Shown piece after piece: positions 9,323-16,619 of a DNA stretch of 64,000 nt. Position numbers and translations under genes: made by a program. The stretch is from Clostridium sp. 1001271st1 H5. GTDB lineage: Bacteria; Bacillota; Clostridia; Lachnospirales; Lachnospiraceae. The stretch covers positions 1 to 64,000 of the forward strand of contig NZ_SPHO01000019.1 in assembly GCF_005845215.1 (NCBI RefSeq). Direction: 5' to 3'. The first letter of the stretch is position 1; each line of letters opens with the position of its first letter. The notes under the pieces are model-generated. The model did not search any database and was not told where the DNA came from. It saw nothing but the letters and a program-made list of their open reading frames with translations.

Positions 9323-10384
9323 TCACATATCCTTATTCTGAAGCTTATAAACAAAGGCAAGTATCTTGGCCACGGTCTGATAATATTCCTCTGGAATCTC
9401 CATATCTACGTCCACCGTATCATACAATCCTCTGGCCAGAGGCCTGTCCTCCATGATATACACACCGCTGGCCTCCGCCACCTCCACTATCTTAAGGGCC
9501 AGATGGTCCGCGCCCTTGGCCAGCACAACCGGCGCCCTGTTTTTCCCGGAATCATACCCCAGGGCCACAGCGTAGTGGGTTGGGTTACGGATTACCACAT
9601 CTGCATTGGGAACATTCTGCATCATACGCCTGGACGCCATCTGGCGCTGCTTCTCACGTATTTTCCCTTTAATCTGCGGGTCGCCTTCCGTCTGTTTGTA
9701 CTCTTCCTTTATCTCCTGTTTGCTCATGCGCAGGTTCTTCTCATACTCCCACCATTGATAGAGATAGTCCACGGCTCCCAGAAATACAAAGGCAATTCCC
9801 ACTGTGTCCACCAGGGAAACCACTGTATTCCCCACATAAATGAGGGCGGATGCAACTGTTCCCTCCATCAGTCCCGTCAGCTCCGCCAGCCTGCCCTTTA
9901 AAAAGAACCATACCACCCATCCCAGCACCGTAATCTTAATAAGGGACTTTAACAGTTCAATGACAGACCTCAGGGAAAACATACGCTTAAATCCCTTCAG
10001 GGGGCTGATTCTGTCAAACTTGAATTTTAGCACATCCCACGAAAATGCCATCCTGGTCTGGAAAAAGGTGACTATGACCGCCACCAGAACGCCGATAAAA
10101 AGCAGGGGCAGGGACGCCTTAAAGAACACCAGCACGGCCTTCATGAACAGTCCCTTCCCCCCTTCCTGCCAGAACACATCCGGCGATGAGGCATATGAAA
10201 AAAACAAGTGTATACACTCCCCAAAGCTCTCATACATCATAGGCGCCAGGGCCTTTAGGGAATGGAACAGGACCAGCAGCGAGCACACAGCGGCCACATC
10301 GCTGCTCTGGAACACATTTCCCTTTTTGCGTTCGTCCTGCCGCCGCTTTGGCGTGGCTTTCTCGGTCTTTTCCTCAGCAGCCAC
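9323..10384 (-). CDS. flhB: Flagellar export gate protein FlhB
   Basis: A 353-residue integral membrane component of the flagellar type III secretion gate that controls the switch from rod/hook to filament substrates. Four transmembrane segments occupy about residues 30-205. The cytoplasmic domain has the autocleavage motif N-P-T-H at 267-270. The apparent start is GTG. It follows fliR after 71 bases and precedes ftsE directly. A separate short FlhB C-domain homologue (FhlB) is encoded in the other operon. Confidence 0.97.
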   Translation of the reverse strand: MAAEEKTEKATPKRRQDERKKGNVFQSSDVAAVCSLLVLFHSLKALAPMMYESFGECIHLFFSYASSPDVFWQEGGKGLFMKAVLVFFKASLPLLFIGVLVAVIVTFFQTRMAFSWDVLKFKFDRISPLKGFKRMFSLRSVIELLKSLIKITVLGWVVWFFLKGRLAELTGLMEGTVASALIYVGNTVVSLVDTVGIAFVFLGAVDYLYQWWEYEKNLRMSKQEIKEEYKQTEGDPQIKGKIREKQRQMASRRMMQNVPNADVVIRNPTHYAVALGYDSGKNRAPVVLAKGADHLALKIVEVAEASGVYIMEDRPLARGLYDTVDVDMEIPEEYYQTVAKILAFVYKLQNKDM

Positions 10385-10455
10385 CTGTCACCACTTCCTC
10401 TCCCTGTATATTAAACATCCGGTTATCTGCAGCGCCCGGCATCTGCGGCATCCCG

Positions 10456-11235
10456 TCACCCGAACATCAGCAGCAGCTTCTGCGCCTCTGTCATCATGGC
10501 CTCTATATAGCGGTCCATAAATGCGCCCATGGGATAGGCAAACAGCATCATCAGCAGAATTCCCAGCAGAATCTTGCACTGTATGTTGATGACAAACACA
10601 TGAATCTGGGGAATCAGCTTCATAAGCACCCCCATGGTCATCTCCAGGATGAACTCCGCCGCCACAAAGGGAAGAACCAGCTTTATCACCATGAGGAATA
10701 CGGAACCAAACAGGGTTATGATATACCACAGAATACGTCCTCCCATTATAGCCCCTGCTCCCACCGGCACCACCTGGTAGCTGTAGGCAAAGAGCCGCAC
10801 CATGGTCAGATGGCAGCCAGACGCAAAAAAATAAAGATAAAAAAACACGTTGACAAACTGGCCCAGAATAGCAGTCTGGACTCCGCCTGCCGGGTCCATG
10901 ACCTTTCCCATGGCCAGTCCGAACACCGTGTCCAGAAAGTCTCCTGCCACATAGAGCATATAAAAAAACATGTGAAACACACAGCCAATCACCAGCCCCA
11001 GTATCACTTCCCTTATCAGGGCCTCCACCATATCAAAGGTGTTAAAGGCCATGACATGACCTGCCCCGTTTCTGACTCCGGGCGCAATAAGAAGGCTGAG
11101 GGCCAGCACCAGGCCGGTCCGCACCATGGGCGGAACGCCTTTGCGTGAAAACACGGGATTGATAAAAACCAGTCCCCCCATTCTCGCAAAGACCAAAAGA
11201 AAAATGTCAAAATACTCAAATATACCGCTGTCCAT
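10456..11235 (-). CDS. fliR: Flagellar export gate protein FliR
   Basis: A 259-residue polytopic membrane protein of the FliR/YscT/SpaR family, part of the FliPQR export channel. Hydrophobic segments run through its whole length, with RMGGLVFINPVFSRKGVP near the N terminus typical of the family. It is in the order fliO-fliP-fliQ-fliR-flhB. Confidence 0.95.
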   Translation of the reverse strand: MDSGIFEYFDIFLLVFARMGGLVFINPVFSRKGVPPMVRTGLVLALSLLIAPGVRNGAGHVMAFNTFDMVEALIREVILGLVIGCVFHMFFYMLYVAGDFLDTVFGLAMGKVMDPAGGVQTAILGQFVNVFFYLYFFASGCHLTMVRLFAYSYQVVPVGAGAIMGGRILWYIITLFGSVFLMVIKLVLPFVAAEFILEMTMGVLMKLIPQIHVFVINIQCKILLGILLMMLFAYPMGAFMDRYIEAMMTEAQKLLLMFG

Positions 11236-11250
11236 ACCACACCACTCTCA

Positions 11251-11514
11251 TCAAAGAGCTGCCATAATGGCAAACAGCTCCACCACAAACTCATTCATGA
11301 CCTTGCTCATCCAGGACCCTAGGGCTAACAGCACCAGGGCAATGACAATCAGCTTGGGTACGAACGTAAGAGTCTGCTCATGAATCTGGGTGGCTGCCTG
11401 GAATATGGCCACCAGAAGCCCCACCGCTATGCTTATAATGAGAAGGGGGCCTGCGATTTCAAATGCAACCAGCATGGCCTCCTTCATGATTTCCATTACC
11501 TGTTCAGCGCTCAT
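11251..11514 (-). CDS. fliQ: Flagellar export gate protein FliQ
   Basis: An 87-residue protein with two transmembrane helices, the normal size for FliQ/YscS. MSAEQVMEIMKEAMLVA at the start and QIHEQTLTFVPKL in the loop between helices are typical. It assembles with FliP and FliR into the export pore. The ATG has a strong AGGAGG site. Confidence 0.96.
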   Translation of the reverse strand: MSAEQVMEIMKEAMLVAFEIAGPLLIISIAVGLLVAIFQAATQIHEQTLTFVPKLIVIALVLLALGSWMSKVMNEFVVELFAIMAAL

Positions 11515-11558
11515 ATCTTTTCCTCCTCAGAATGTAATCAGAGTGTCATCCCAGACTG

Positions 11559-12335
11559 TCACCGGAAGCTCTGGACCAGGGTCTTAATCACCAGGCTCCA
11601 CCCATCCACCAGCACAAACATCATAATTTTAAAGGGAAGTGCAATCATGGTAGGCGGCAGCATAACCATTCCCATGGACATCAGTGTGCTGGACACAACC
11701 AGGTCGATAATCAGAAAGGGAATAAATATAAGGAATCCCATGGTAAATGCCTTGTTCAGCTCACTGAGGATAAAGGAAGGCACAATGGTGGTAAGACCCA
11801 GCTTCATATATCCCTCCTGTCCCTGGGATACATCCGGCGGCTGGGTTTTGGATATGGACAGGAAAAGGTCCAGACTCTTTTTCTCAGTCTGTTTCAGCAT
11901 GAATTCCTTCATGGGCTCCTGGGCCCGCTCAAAGGCCTCCTCCCTTGTAATCCGGCCTTCCCGGTATGGCTGGTAGGCCTGGGTATTCACAGAGGCAATA
12001 ACAGGGCTCATGATAAACAGGGTCAGAAACAAGGCAAGCCCTACCAGGATTTGGTTGGGCGGCGACTGCTGTGTGCCCAGAGCATTGCGCAGAAAAGACA
12101 GCACAATCACAATCCTGGTAAAGCTTGTCATCATGATAATCAGGGACGGGACCACAGCCAGGAACAGGAATAGGAACATGATGTCCAGCATATCCATGGG
12201 TTTGCCTGTGCCGGAAGCTCCCTGCAGGGTCAGGGATACATCCGTTGCATAAGATGTGACAGCGCCCGGCGCCCACATACAGACCAGCGCCCCTGCTCCT
12301 ATGATTCTCCCTGTCTTTCGCAGTATCTTACTCAT
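11559..12335 (-). CDS. fliP: Flagellar export gate protein FliP
   Basis: A 258-residue protein with an N-terminal signal-like segment and the FliP signatures SFTRIVIVLSFLRNALGTQ and PPNQILVGLALFLT, then two C-terminal transmembrane helices. It forms the core of the export pore with FliQ and FliR. The start overlaps the end of fliO by 8 bases, so translation is probably coupled. Confidence 0.97.
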   Translation of the reverse strand: MSKILRKTGRIIGAGALVCMWAPGAVTSYATDVSLTLQGASGTGKPMDMLDIMFLFLFLAVVPSLIIMMTSFTRIVIVLSFLRNALGTQQSPPNQILVGLALFLTLFIMSPVIASVNTQAYQPYREGRITREEAFERAQEPMKEFMLKQTEKKSLDLFLSISKTQPPDVSQGQEGYMKLGLTTIVPSFILSELNKAFTMGFLIFIPFLIIDLVVSSTLMSMGMVMLPPTMIALPFKIMMFVLVDGWSLVIKTLVQSFR

Positions 12336-12705
12336 GATTCTTTTCTCCTGCCTTTTTCTCCTGCCTGTCCTTCTGTCCCTTTTCCTGGAAATGCCCCTTC
12401 ATCTGGGATGACAGAAGGGAAATAAAATCAGGCGGTGTTTCCGCTGCCCCCTTCTTATCATAGGACTCCAGCTCTTCTATTTTGGATATCCCGCCAGGGG
12501 TTATCCCCATCAGGAAAATCCGCTCCTGCACCTTTACCACCAGCAGATAGGCATCACGGCCCAGGGCCATCTGGTCCAGAATCTCCATTCCCCCGGTCCT
12601 CTGGGCCCGTCCCATTCCCCGGCCCAGCATCCTGGTGGTGTAATAGGCCAGTACCAGCACCGCAATAAGGACAACAAGGTAAAACAGTATTTTTAAAAAT
12701 GCCAT
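12328..12705 (-). CDS. fliO: Flagellar export assembly protein FliO/FliZ
   Basis: A 125-residue protein with one N-terminal transmembrane helix followed by a short cytoplasmic domain (TGGMEILDQMALGRDAYLLVVKV), the FliO pattern. FliO helps assemble the FliP ring. The C-terminal tail is very rich in K, E and Q. The position directly before fliP supports the call. Confidence 0.9.
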   Translation of the reverse strand: MAFLKILFYLVVLIAVLVLAYYTTRMLGRGMGRAQRTGGMEILDQMALGRDAYLLVVKVQERIFLMGITPGGISKIEELESYDKKGAAETPPDFISLLSSQMKGHFQEKGQKDRQEKKAGEKNHE

Positions 12706-12706
12706 A

Positions 12707-13648
12707 TTATTCCCTCTTGCCCATGACCTCGGTGATACGCGCCCCGAAATGCTCCCCGGTCACCAGCACATCGCCTCTGCCAATCAGCTCGCCATTGACA
12801 ACCACATCAGCCGGGGAGCCAGCCTGCTTATCCAGCACCAGCACCTGTCCCTCCTTAAGGGAAAGCACGTCCTTTACACTGCACACCGTGCTGCCAAGCC
12901 GTACTGATACATCCAGCGTGATATCCAGCAGCTTCTTTTTGTCTTCCCCTATCTGTTCTTTGGAATATTCAATGGGCGTGTACTTAAACTCCGGAAACGA
13001 CACCTCCTGGACAGCAATGGCCTCCTTATGCTCCGCCATCTGTATTCCCGTCTCCTGTTCAGGCATATCGGCCATATCCGGTATCCCCATGACCTGTTTC
13101 AGCGCCTGGTCGGCAATGATATATGCATCTGATTCCACAACACCGTCAATGACATAGTGGAGGCCCATTAAAAGTACGGAATCCTCGGCCCTCCAGCTGC
13201 GGATAATATCCTGAATCCTCTCCGTATTGTCAAAGGCCGATATCCTGGTTATGGAATCCCGCATATCCCTGCCCAGGAAATCGTTGAGCTCATCCATGGC
13301 CGCGCCCACACATTGGGAGGCAACCTCCCTTAAGGTGCTCAGGGCAATCTCATCCAACGGGCTCAGGGTATCCACCGGTACCCCCATGATATAGTTGGTA
13401 AGCCTTATCATATCTTCCTTTGCAAATATGTACAGCTGGTCCGCAGACATTCCCCTGACCGCCTTCCGGCTCTCTATGACCACATTAAAATGAGGCAGGC
13501 TCTCCGCCAGGGCGCCTGTGTCCGTTTCCTCCACATTGGACACCGACATCTTCACACTTCTGCCCAGAAGGGAGCCCAGTATATTGCATATAGGAACCGC
13601 CTCCATCTCCGTCAGTTCCTTGATGGCTTCTTTGTCCATTGATAACAT
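12707..13648 (-). CDS. fliY: Flagellar motor switch protein FliY/FliN, second copy
   Basis: A 313-residue C-ring protein with an N-terminal CheC/FliY-like domain (about 1-200), a variable linker, and a C-terminal FliN/SpoA domain (about 235-310: VRLGSTVCSVKDVLSLKEG, GELIGRGDVLVTGEHFGARI). The CheC phosphatase motif S/D-x3-E-x2-N looks broken: STLREVAS has Ser where Asn is expected, so CheY-P phosphatase activity is doubtful. A second FliY-like gene (37648-38751) is in the other operon. The start at 13648 follows GGGAGG by 7 bases. Confidence 0.88.
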   Translation of the reverse strand: MLSMDKEAIKELTEMEAVPICNILGSLLGRSVKMSVSNVEETDTGALAESLPHFNVVIESRKAVRGMSADQLYIFAKEDMIRLTNYIMGVPVDTLSPLDEIALSTLREVASQCVGAAMDELNDFLGRDMRDSITRISAFDNTERIQDIIRSWRAEDSVLLMGLHYVIDGVVESDAYIIADQALKQVMGIPDMADMPEQETGIQMAEHKEAIAVQEVSFPEFKYTPIEYSKEQIGEDKKKLLDITLDVSVRLGSTVCSVKDVLSLKEGQVLVLDKQAGSPADVVVNGELIGRGDVLVTGEHFGARITEVMGKRE

Positions 13649-13663
13649 GCCTTTTCCTCCCGG

Positions 13664-14554
13664 CTACAATTCACTGCTGATTTCCACGGCCTTGCGCATC
13701 TTTGTCTGGCCCGCCCTGGCCTCAAAACAGGCCACATCCTCCACATACAGGGACACGGCACTGTCAACCTTTTTATTAAGGGGAATCACATCCCCCGGAG
13801 CGAGCTGCAGTATGTCCTGGGCATCCAGGGTAAATTCATGAAGGATGGCCCTCAGCTCCACCTCGGATTCCAGCAGGTGCTGTTCAATATAGCTCCGTTT
13901 GGATTTCTGTTTGTCCTCATCCAGTTTCTTATGACTGACCGCAAAGGAATAGCCGAACTTGGAAGTGAGCTCCTCCACATTAGGAGCAGGCATCACCATA
14001 TTGAGTCTGGCCCTCAGCTTCTCAATCACCACCTCCAGCTCCACCTGGATGACCACATCCTCCTGGGCGCTCATCTGAAGCAGGTGGGGATTGGTCTGAA
14101 GCCCGGTCAGGGACGCCTCAATGTCCAGGTACTGTCCCCAGGCTTCCCCTATAAATTCGGTGATTTTCTGCAGGACGTACTGTAAAATGGCCTTTTCAAT
14201 GTCCGTAAAATCCCTTGACAAATCATACTCCGACCCAACTCCGCCTAAAAGCCTCTCAATCATAAAAAACGCCAGCCTGGTATCCACTTCCATGGTCAGA
14301 GGCGCCTCATTGTAATCCTTATTTGCCGGACTCATGGTAATCATTCCGAAAAGGGAATGGTCCTGCACAGAGCTGCTGAATTCCTGGTAACGCTTCTCCA
14401 CAATACTGTTGATATTAATCTCACAGAAAGACTGGAGAAGACCTGTGAGATACGGCGCAAGGGCACGGGCAAAGCTGTCGTACAGATTTTCCACCGTGCT
14501 CATGCGTTCCTTTGTAAATTTCTTTGGTGATTTAAAATCGTAGCTCTTAATCAC
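13664..14554 (-). CDS. fliM: Flagellar motor switch protein FliM
   Basis: A 296-residue C-ring protein. The middle domain is CheC-like (ERLLGGVGSEYDLSRDFTDIEKAIL) and the C-terminal SpoA-type domain starts near residue 225. The usual N-terminal CheY-binding peptide (LSQxEIDALL) is not evident; the protein begins directly with MIKSYDFKSPKKFTKERM. FliM may therefore bind CheY-P weakly here, leaving that to FliY. It starts at a GTG that overlaps motB by 8 bases. Confidence 0.93.
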   Translation of the reverse strand: MIKSYDFKSPKKFTKERMSTVENLYDSFARALAPYLTGLLQSFCEININSIVEKRYQEFSSSVQDHSLFGMITMSPANKDYNEAPLTMEVDTRLAFFMIERLLGGVGSEYDLSRDFTDIEKAILQYVLQKITEFIGEAWGQYLDIEASLTGLQTNPHLLQMSAQEDVVIQVELEVVIEKLRARLNMVMPAPNVEELTSKFGYSFAVSHKKLDEDKQKSKRSYIEQHLLESEVELRAILHEFTLDAQDILQLAPGDVIPLNKKVDSAVSLYVEDVACFEARAGQTKMRKAVEISSEL

Positions 14555-15398
14555 TGGCTGTTCCTTCCTGCATCATAGTCTCATCCCCGGGCATGGTCAC
14601 CGGGAACAGGGGGTCCATTGTCTCCATTCCTTCGGCCGTATCCGGCGGCTTATATCCATTTCCAAGAATAATCATATCCACCCGCCGGTTCTGCTCACGG
14701 CCTTCCCTGGTTGTATTATCCGCAATGGGATAATATTTTCCATAGCCTCGGCAAATCAGCTTCCTGGGATTGATTCCCACCTGTTCCTCCAGATAAATGG
14801 CCACATTATCCGCCCTCTCTGAAGACAGAAGCCTGTCGTTAATCAGGGAGTTTGCGGCCTGGGCCGTGTGTCCGTTTATGTAGATAGCAAGGATATTGTC
14901 CTGCTTTTCCTTAAGCATAATTCCGACTGCATCCAGCATGGATTTGCTGGCGTCTGTCAGATACGCATTGTCAGGTGCAAATAACAAATCATTCTTAAAA
15001 CGGATGTACACTGCGTTCTCACTGTTGCTGACAACCGCGTCCAGATTCTCGGAGTCAAAATAAGTCTGTATATCCCTGGCCATGTCAGCCATTTCCCTGG
15101 CTGATGCCTGGTATTGCTGCGATGTCTGGTACTGCTGCGACGGCACCGCCGCATCTTCCGGCGCTTCTGCGCCTTCCCCTACAACCGGATATTTCAAATC
15201 CGAGGGCACATCCTCAATTTTAGTCTTTGCCTCGATTCCCAGCTGCCTCTGCATGGCAGATGCAACCTCCTCCAGCTTGGTCAGGTTTACATTTGATATG
15301 CTGTATAATAATACGAAAAAGGTCAGGACAAGGGTTATCATATCCGCGTAGGTATTTAACCACTCCTGGCCTCCTTCTTCATCCTTCTGCCTTTTCAT
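14547..15398 (-). CDS. motB: Flagellar stator protein MotB
   Basis: A 283-residue stator subunit with one N-terminal transmembrane helix. The ion-binding aspartate is D19 in TYADMITLVLTFFVLLYS. A C-terminal OmpA-like peptidoglycan-binding domain (INGHTAQAANSLINDRLLSSE, CRGYGKYYP, NRRVDMIIL) covers about residues 130-250. The linker has Q-Y-Q repeats. Its partner motA is not adjacent but 23 kb away in the other operon. No fliL lies between motB and fliM, where many relatives have it. Confidence 0.95.
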   Translation of the reverse strand: MKRQKDEEGGQEWLNTYADMITLVLTFFVLLYSISNVNLTKLEEVASAMQRQLGIEAKTKIEDVPSDLKYPVVGEGAEAPEDAAVPSQQYQTSQQYQASAREMADMARDIQTYFDSENLDAVVSNSENAVYIRFKNDLLFAPDNAYLTDASKSMLDAVGIMLKEKQDNILAIYINGHTAQAANSLINDRLLSSERADNVAIYLEEQVGINPRKLICRGYGKYYPIADNTTREGREQNRRVDMIILGNGYKPPDTAEGMETMDPLFPVTMPGDETMMQEGTASD

Positions 15399-15833
15399 TT
15401 ATTTACCAATCTCCAGTGCTTTTAAAGCCATGCTTTTTGCAACATTAAGGGCCGTGACGTTTGCCTCATAGGCGCGGGTGGCGGCCATCAGGTCCACCAT
15501 CTCCTCTGCACTGTTTACATTGGGCATCATCACATATCCATCCTCATCGGCATCCGGATGGTCCGGGTCATAGACCGGTACCGGAGGATTCTGGCTCTCC
15601 ACCACTTCCTCCACAAATACGCCGCCATTCTCCGCCTTAGTCATGGCTTTGCCCAGCTCATTCTTAAAGCTCAGGGCATTCTCCCTGAACACTACCTGCT
15701 TTCTCCTGTAGGGACCGCCCTCAGCTGTCCTGGTGGTGTTCTGGTTTGCCAGGTTCTGCATGATGATATCCGTACGGAACCGCTCTGCTGTCAGCGCGGA
15801 ACCTGTTATATTAAGAGAATCCAAATACCCCAT
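15399..15833 (-). CDS. flgC: Flagellar proximal rod protein FlgC
   Basis: A 144-residue axial rod protein. It starts MGYLDSLNITGSALTAERFR and has the FlgC signature VMMPNVNSAEEMVDLMAATRA and YEANVTALNVAKSM at the C terminus. It follows flgB after 11 bases. Placing flgBC after fliS, rather than before fliE, is unusual for clostridia. Confidence 0.97.
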   Translation of the reverse strand: MGYLDSLNITGSALTAERFRTDIIMQNLANQNTTRTAEGGPYRRKQVVFRENALSFKNELGKAMTKAENGGVFVEEVVESQNPPVPVYDPDHPDADEDGYVMMPNVNSAEEMVDLMAATRAYEANVTALNVAKSMALKALEIGK

Positions 15834-15844
15834 ATCTGTCTCCT

Positions 15845-16201
15845 TTATTTGCCTGTGTTGTTAATGACATACCGCAGGGTGGACAGCCTGCCTGACACGC
15901 GCCCCGTGAGGGCTGCATACTGTGTATAGGCCTTCCACAGCTCCAGTTCTTCCTTTTCCACCTGGACATTATTGCCGTCCGGCCTGGCCTGGGTGGTTCC
16001 GTCTTCCTCCACCACGGGCTTTGCAATCCGCTCTGTCCCCTGGGCAGTCTCGCGGAATACATCCCTGAACTCCACTTTCTTGGCCTTATATCCAGGTGTT
16101 TCCACATTGGCAATGTTGTGGCTGGCAATCTGCTGCTTCAGCCACATGCCATCCATCCCTCTCTCCAGGGCTCCCAAGGCCCTGTCATCAAATAACGGCA
16201 T
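15845..16201 (-). CDS. flgB: Flagellar proximal rod protein FlgB
   Basis: A 118-residue rod protein. It has the N-terminal heptad region with SHNIANVETPGYKAKKVEF, the axial-protein motif, and a C-terminal YTQYAALTGRVSGRLSTL. It polymerises with FlgC and FliE at the base of the rod. It is separated from fliE by 33 kb in this genome. Confidence 0.97.
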   Translation of the reverse strand: MPLFDDRALGALERGMDGMWLKQQIASHNIANVETPGYKAKKVEFRDVFRETAQGTERIAKPVVEEDGTTQARPDGNNVQVEKEELELWKAYTQYAALTGRVSGRLSTLRYVINNTGK

Positions 16202-16222
16202 GTTTTGCCTCCTTATCTCTCA

Positions 16223-16603
16223 TCAGCCCGTATGGCCTATGCGTACCTGCTTGTCTGCCTGGGCAAATGCTTCCTTCAGTTCCGTTATCATGGGGAGAAT
16301 CTCCTGTACCGTGTCCGGACTCTTCCTCACATTGGCCTGAATAATCTGGTAATTAAAATACTCATAGAGAGAAGACAGTCCCTTGGAAACCGGATACTGC
16401 TGGTCCAGCGTGGATGCCAGATGACTGATAATGGCCTGAGCCTTCTTAAAATGGGTATTGGTCGCTTCATAGTCCCCTGTCTCCAGTCCCAGAAGGCCCT
16501 TGTTCAGACAGTTGATTGTCTCATCGAACAAAAGGTTAATCATATCTCCCTGGGTCATGGTCATTATGGACTGCTGCTTATATTTTGCATATGGATTCTG
16601 CAT
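16223..16603 (-). CDS. fliS: Flagellin export chaperone FliS
   Basis: A 126-residue helical chaperone with MQNPYAKYKQQSIMTMTQGDMINLLFDE at its beginning, typical of FliS. It binds the flagellin C terminus before export. In Bacillus FliS also enhances FliW binding to flagellin, so it probably takes part in the same feedback here. It is immediately downstream of fliD, as in most Firmicutes. Confidence 0.96.
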   Translation of the reverse strand: MQNPYAKYKQQSIMTMTQGDMINLLFDETINCLNKGLLGLETGDYEATNTHFKKAQAIISHLASTLDQQYPVSKGLSSLYEYFNYQIIQANVRKSPDTVQEILPMITELKEAFAQADKQVRIGHTG

Positions 16604-16619
16604 AGTGATTACTCCTTCA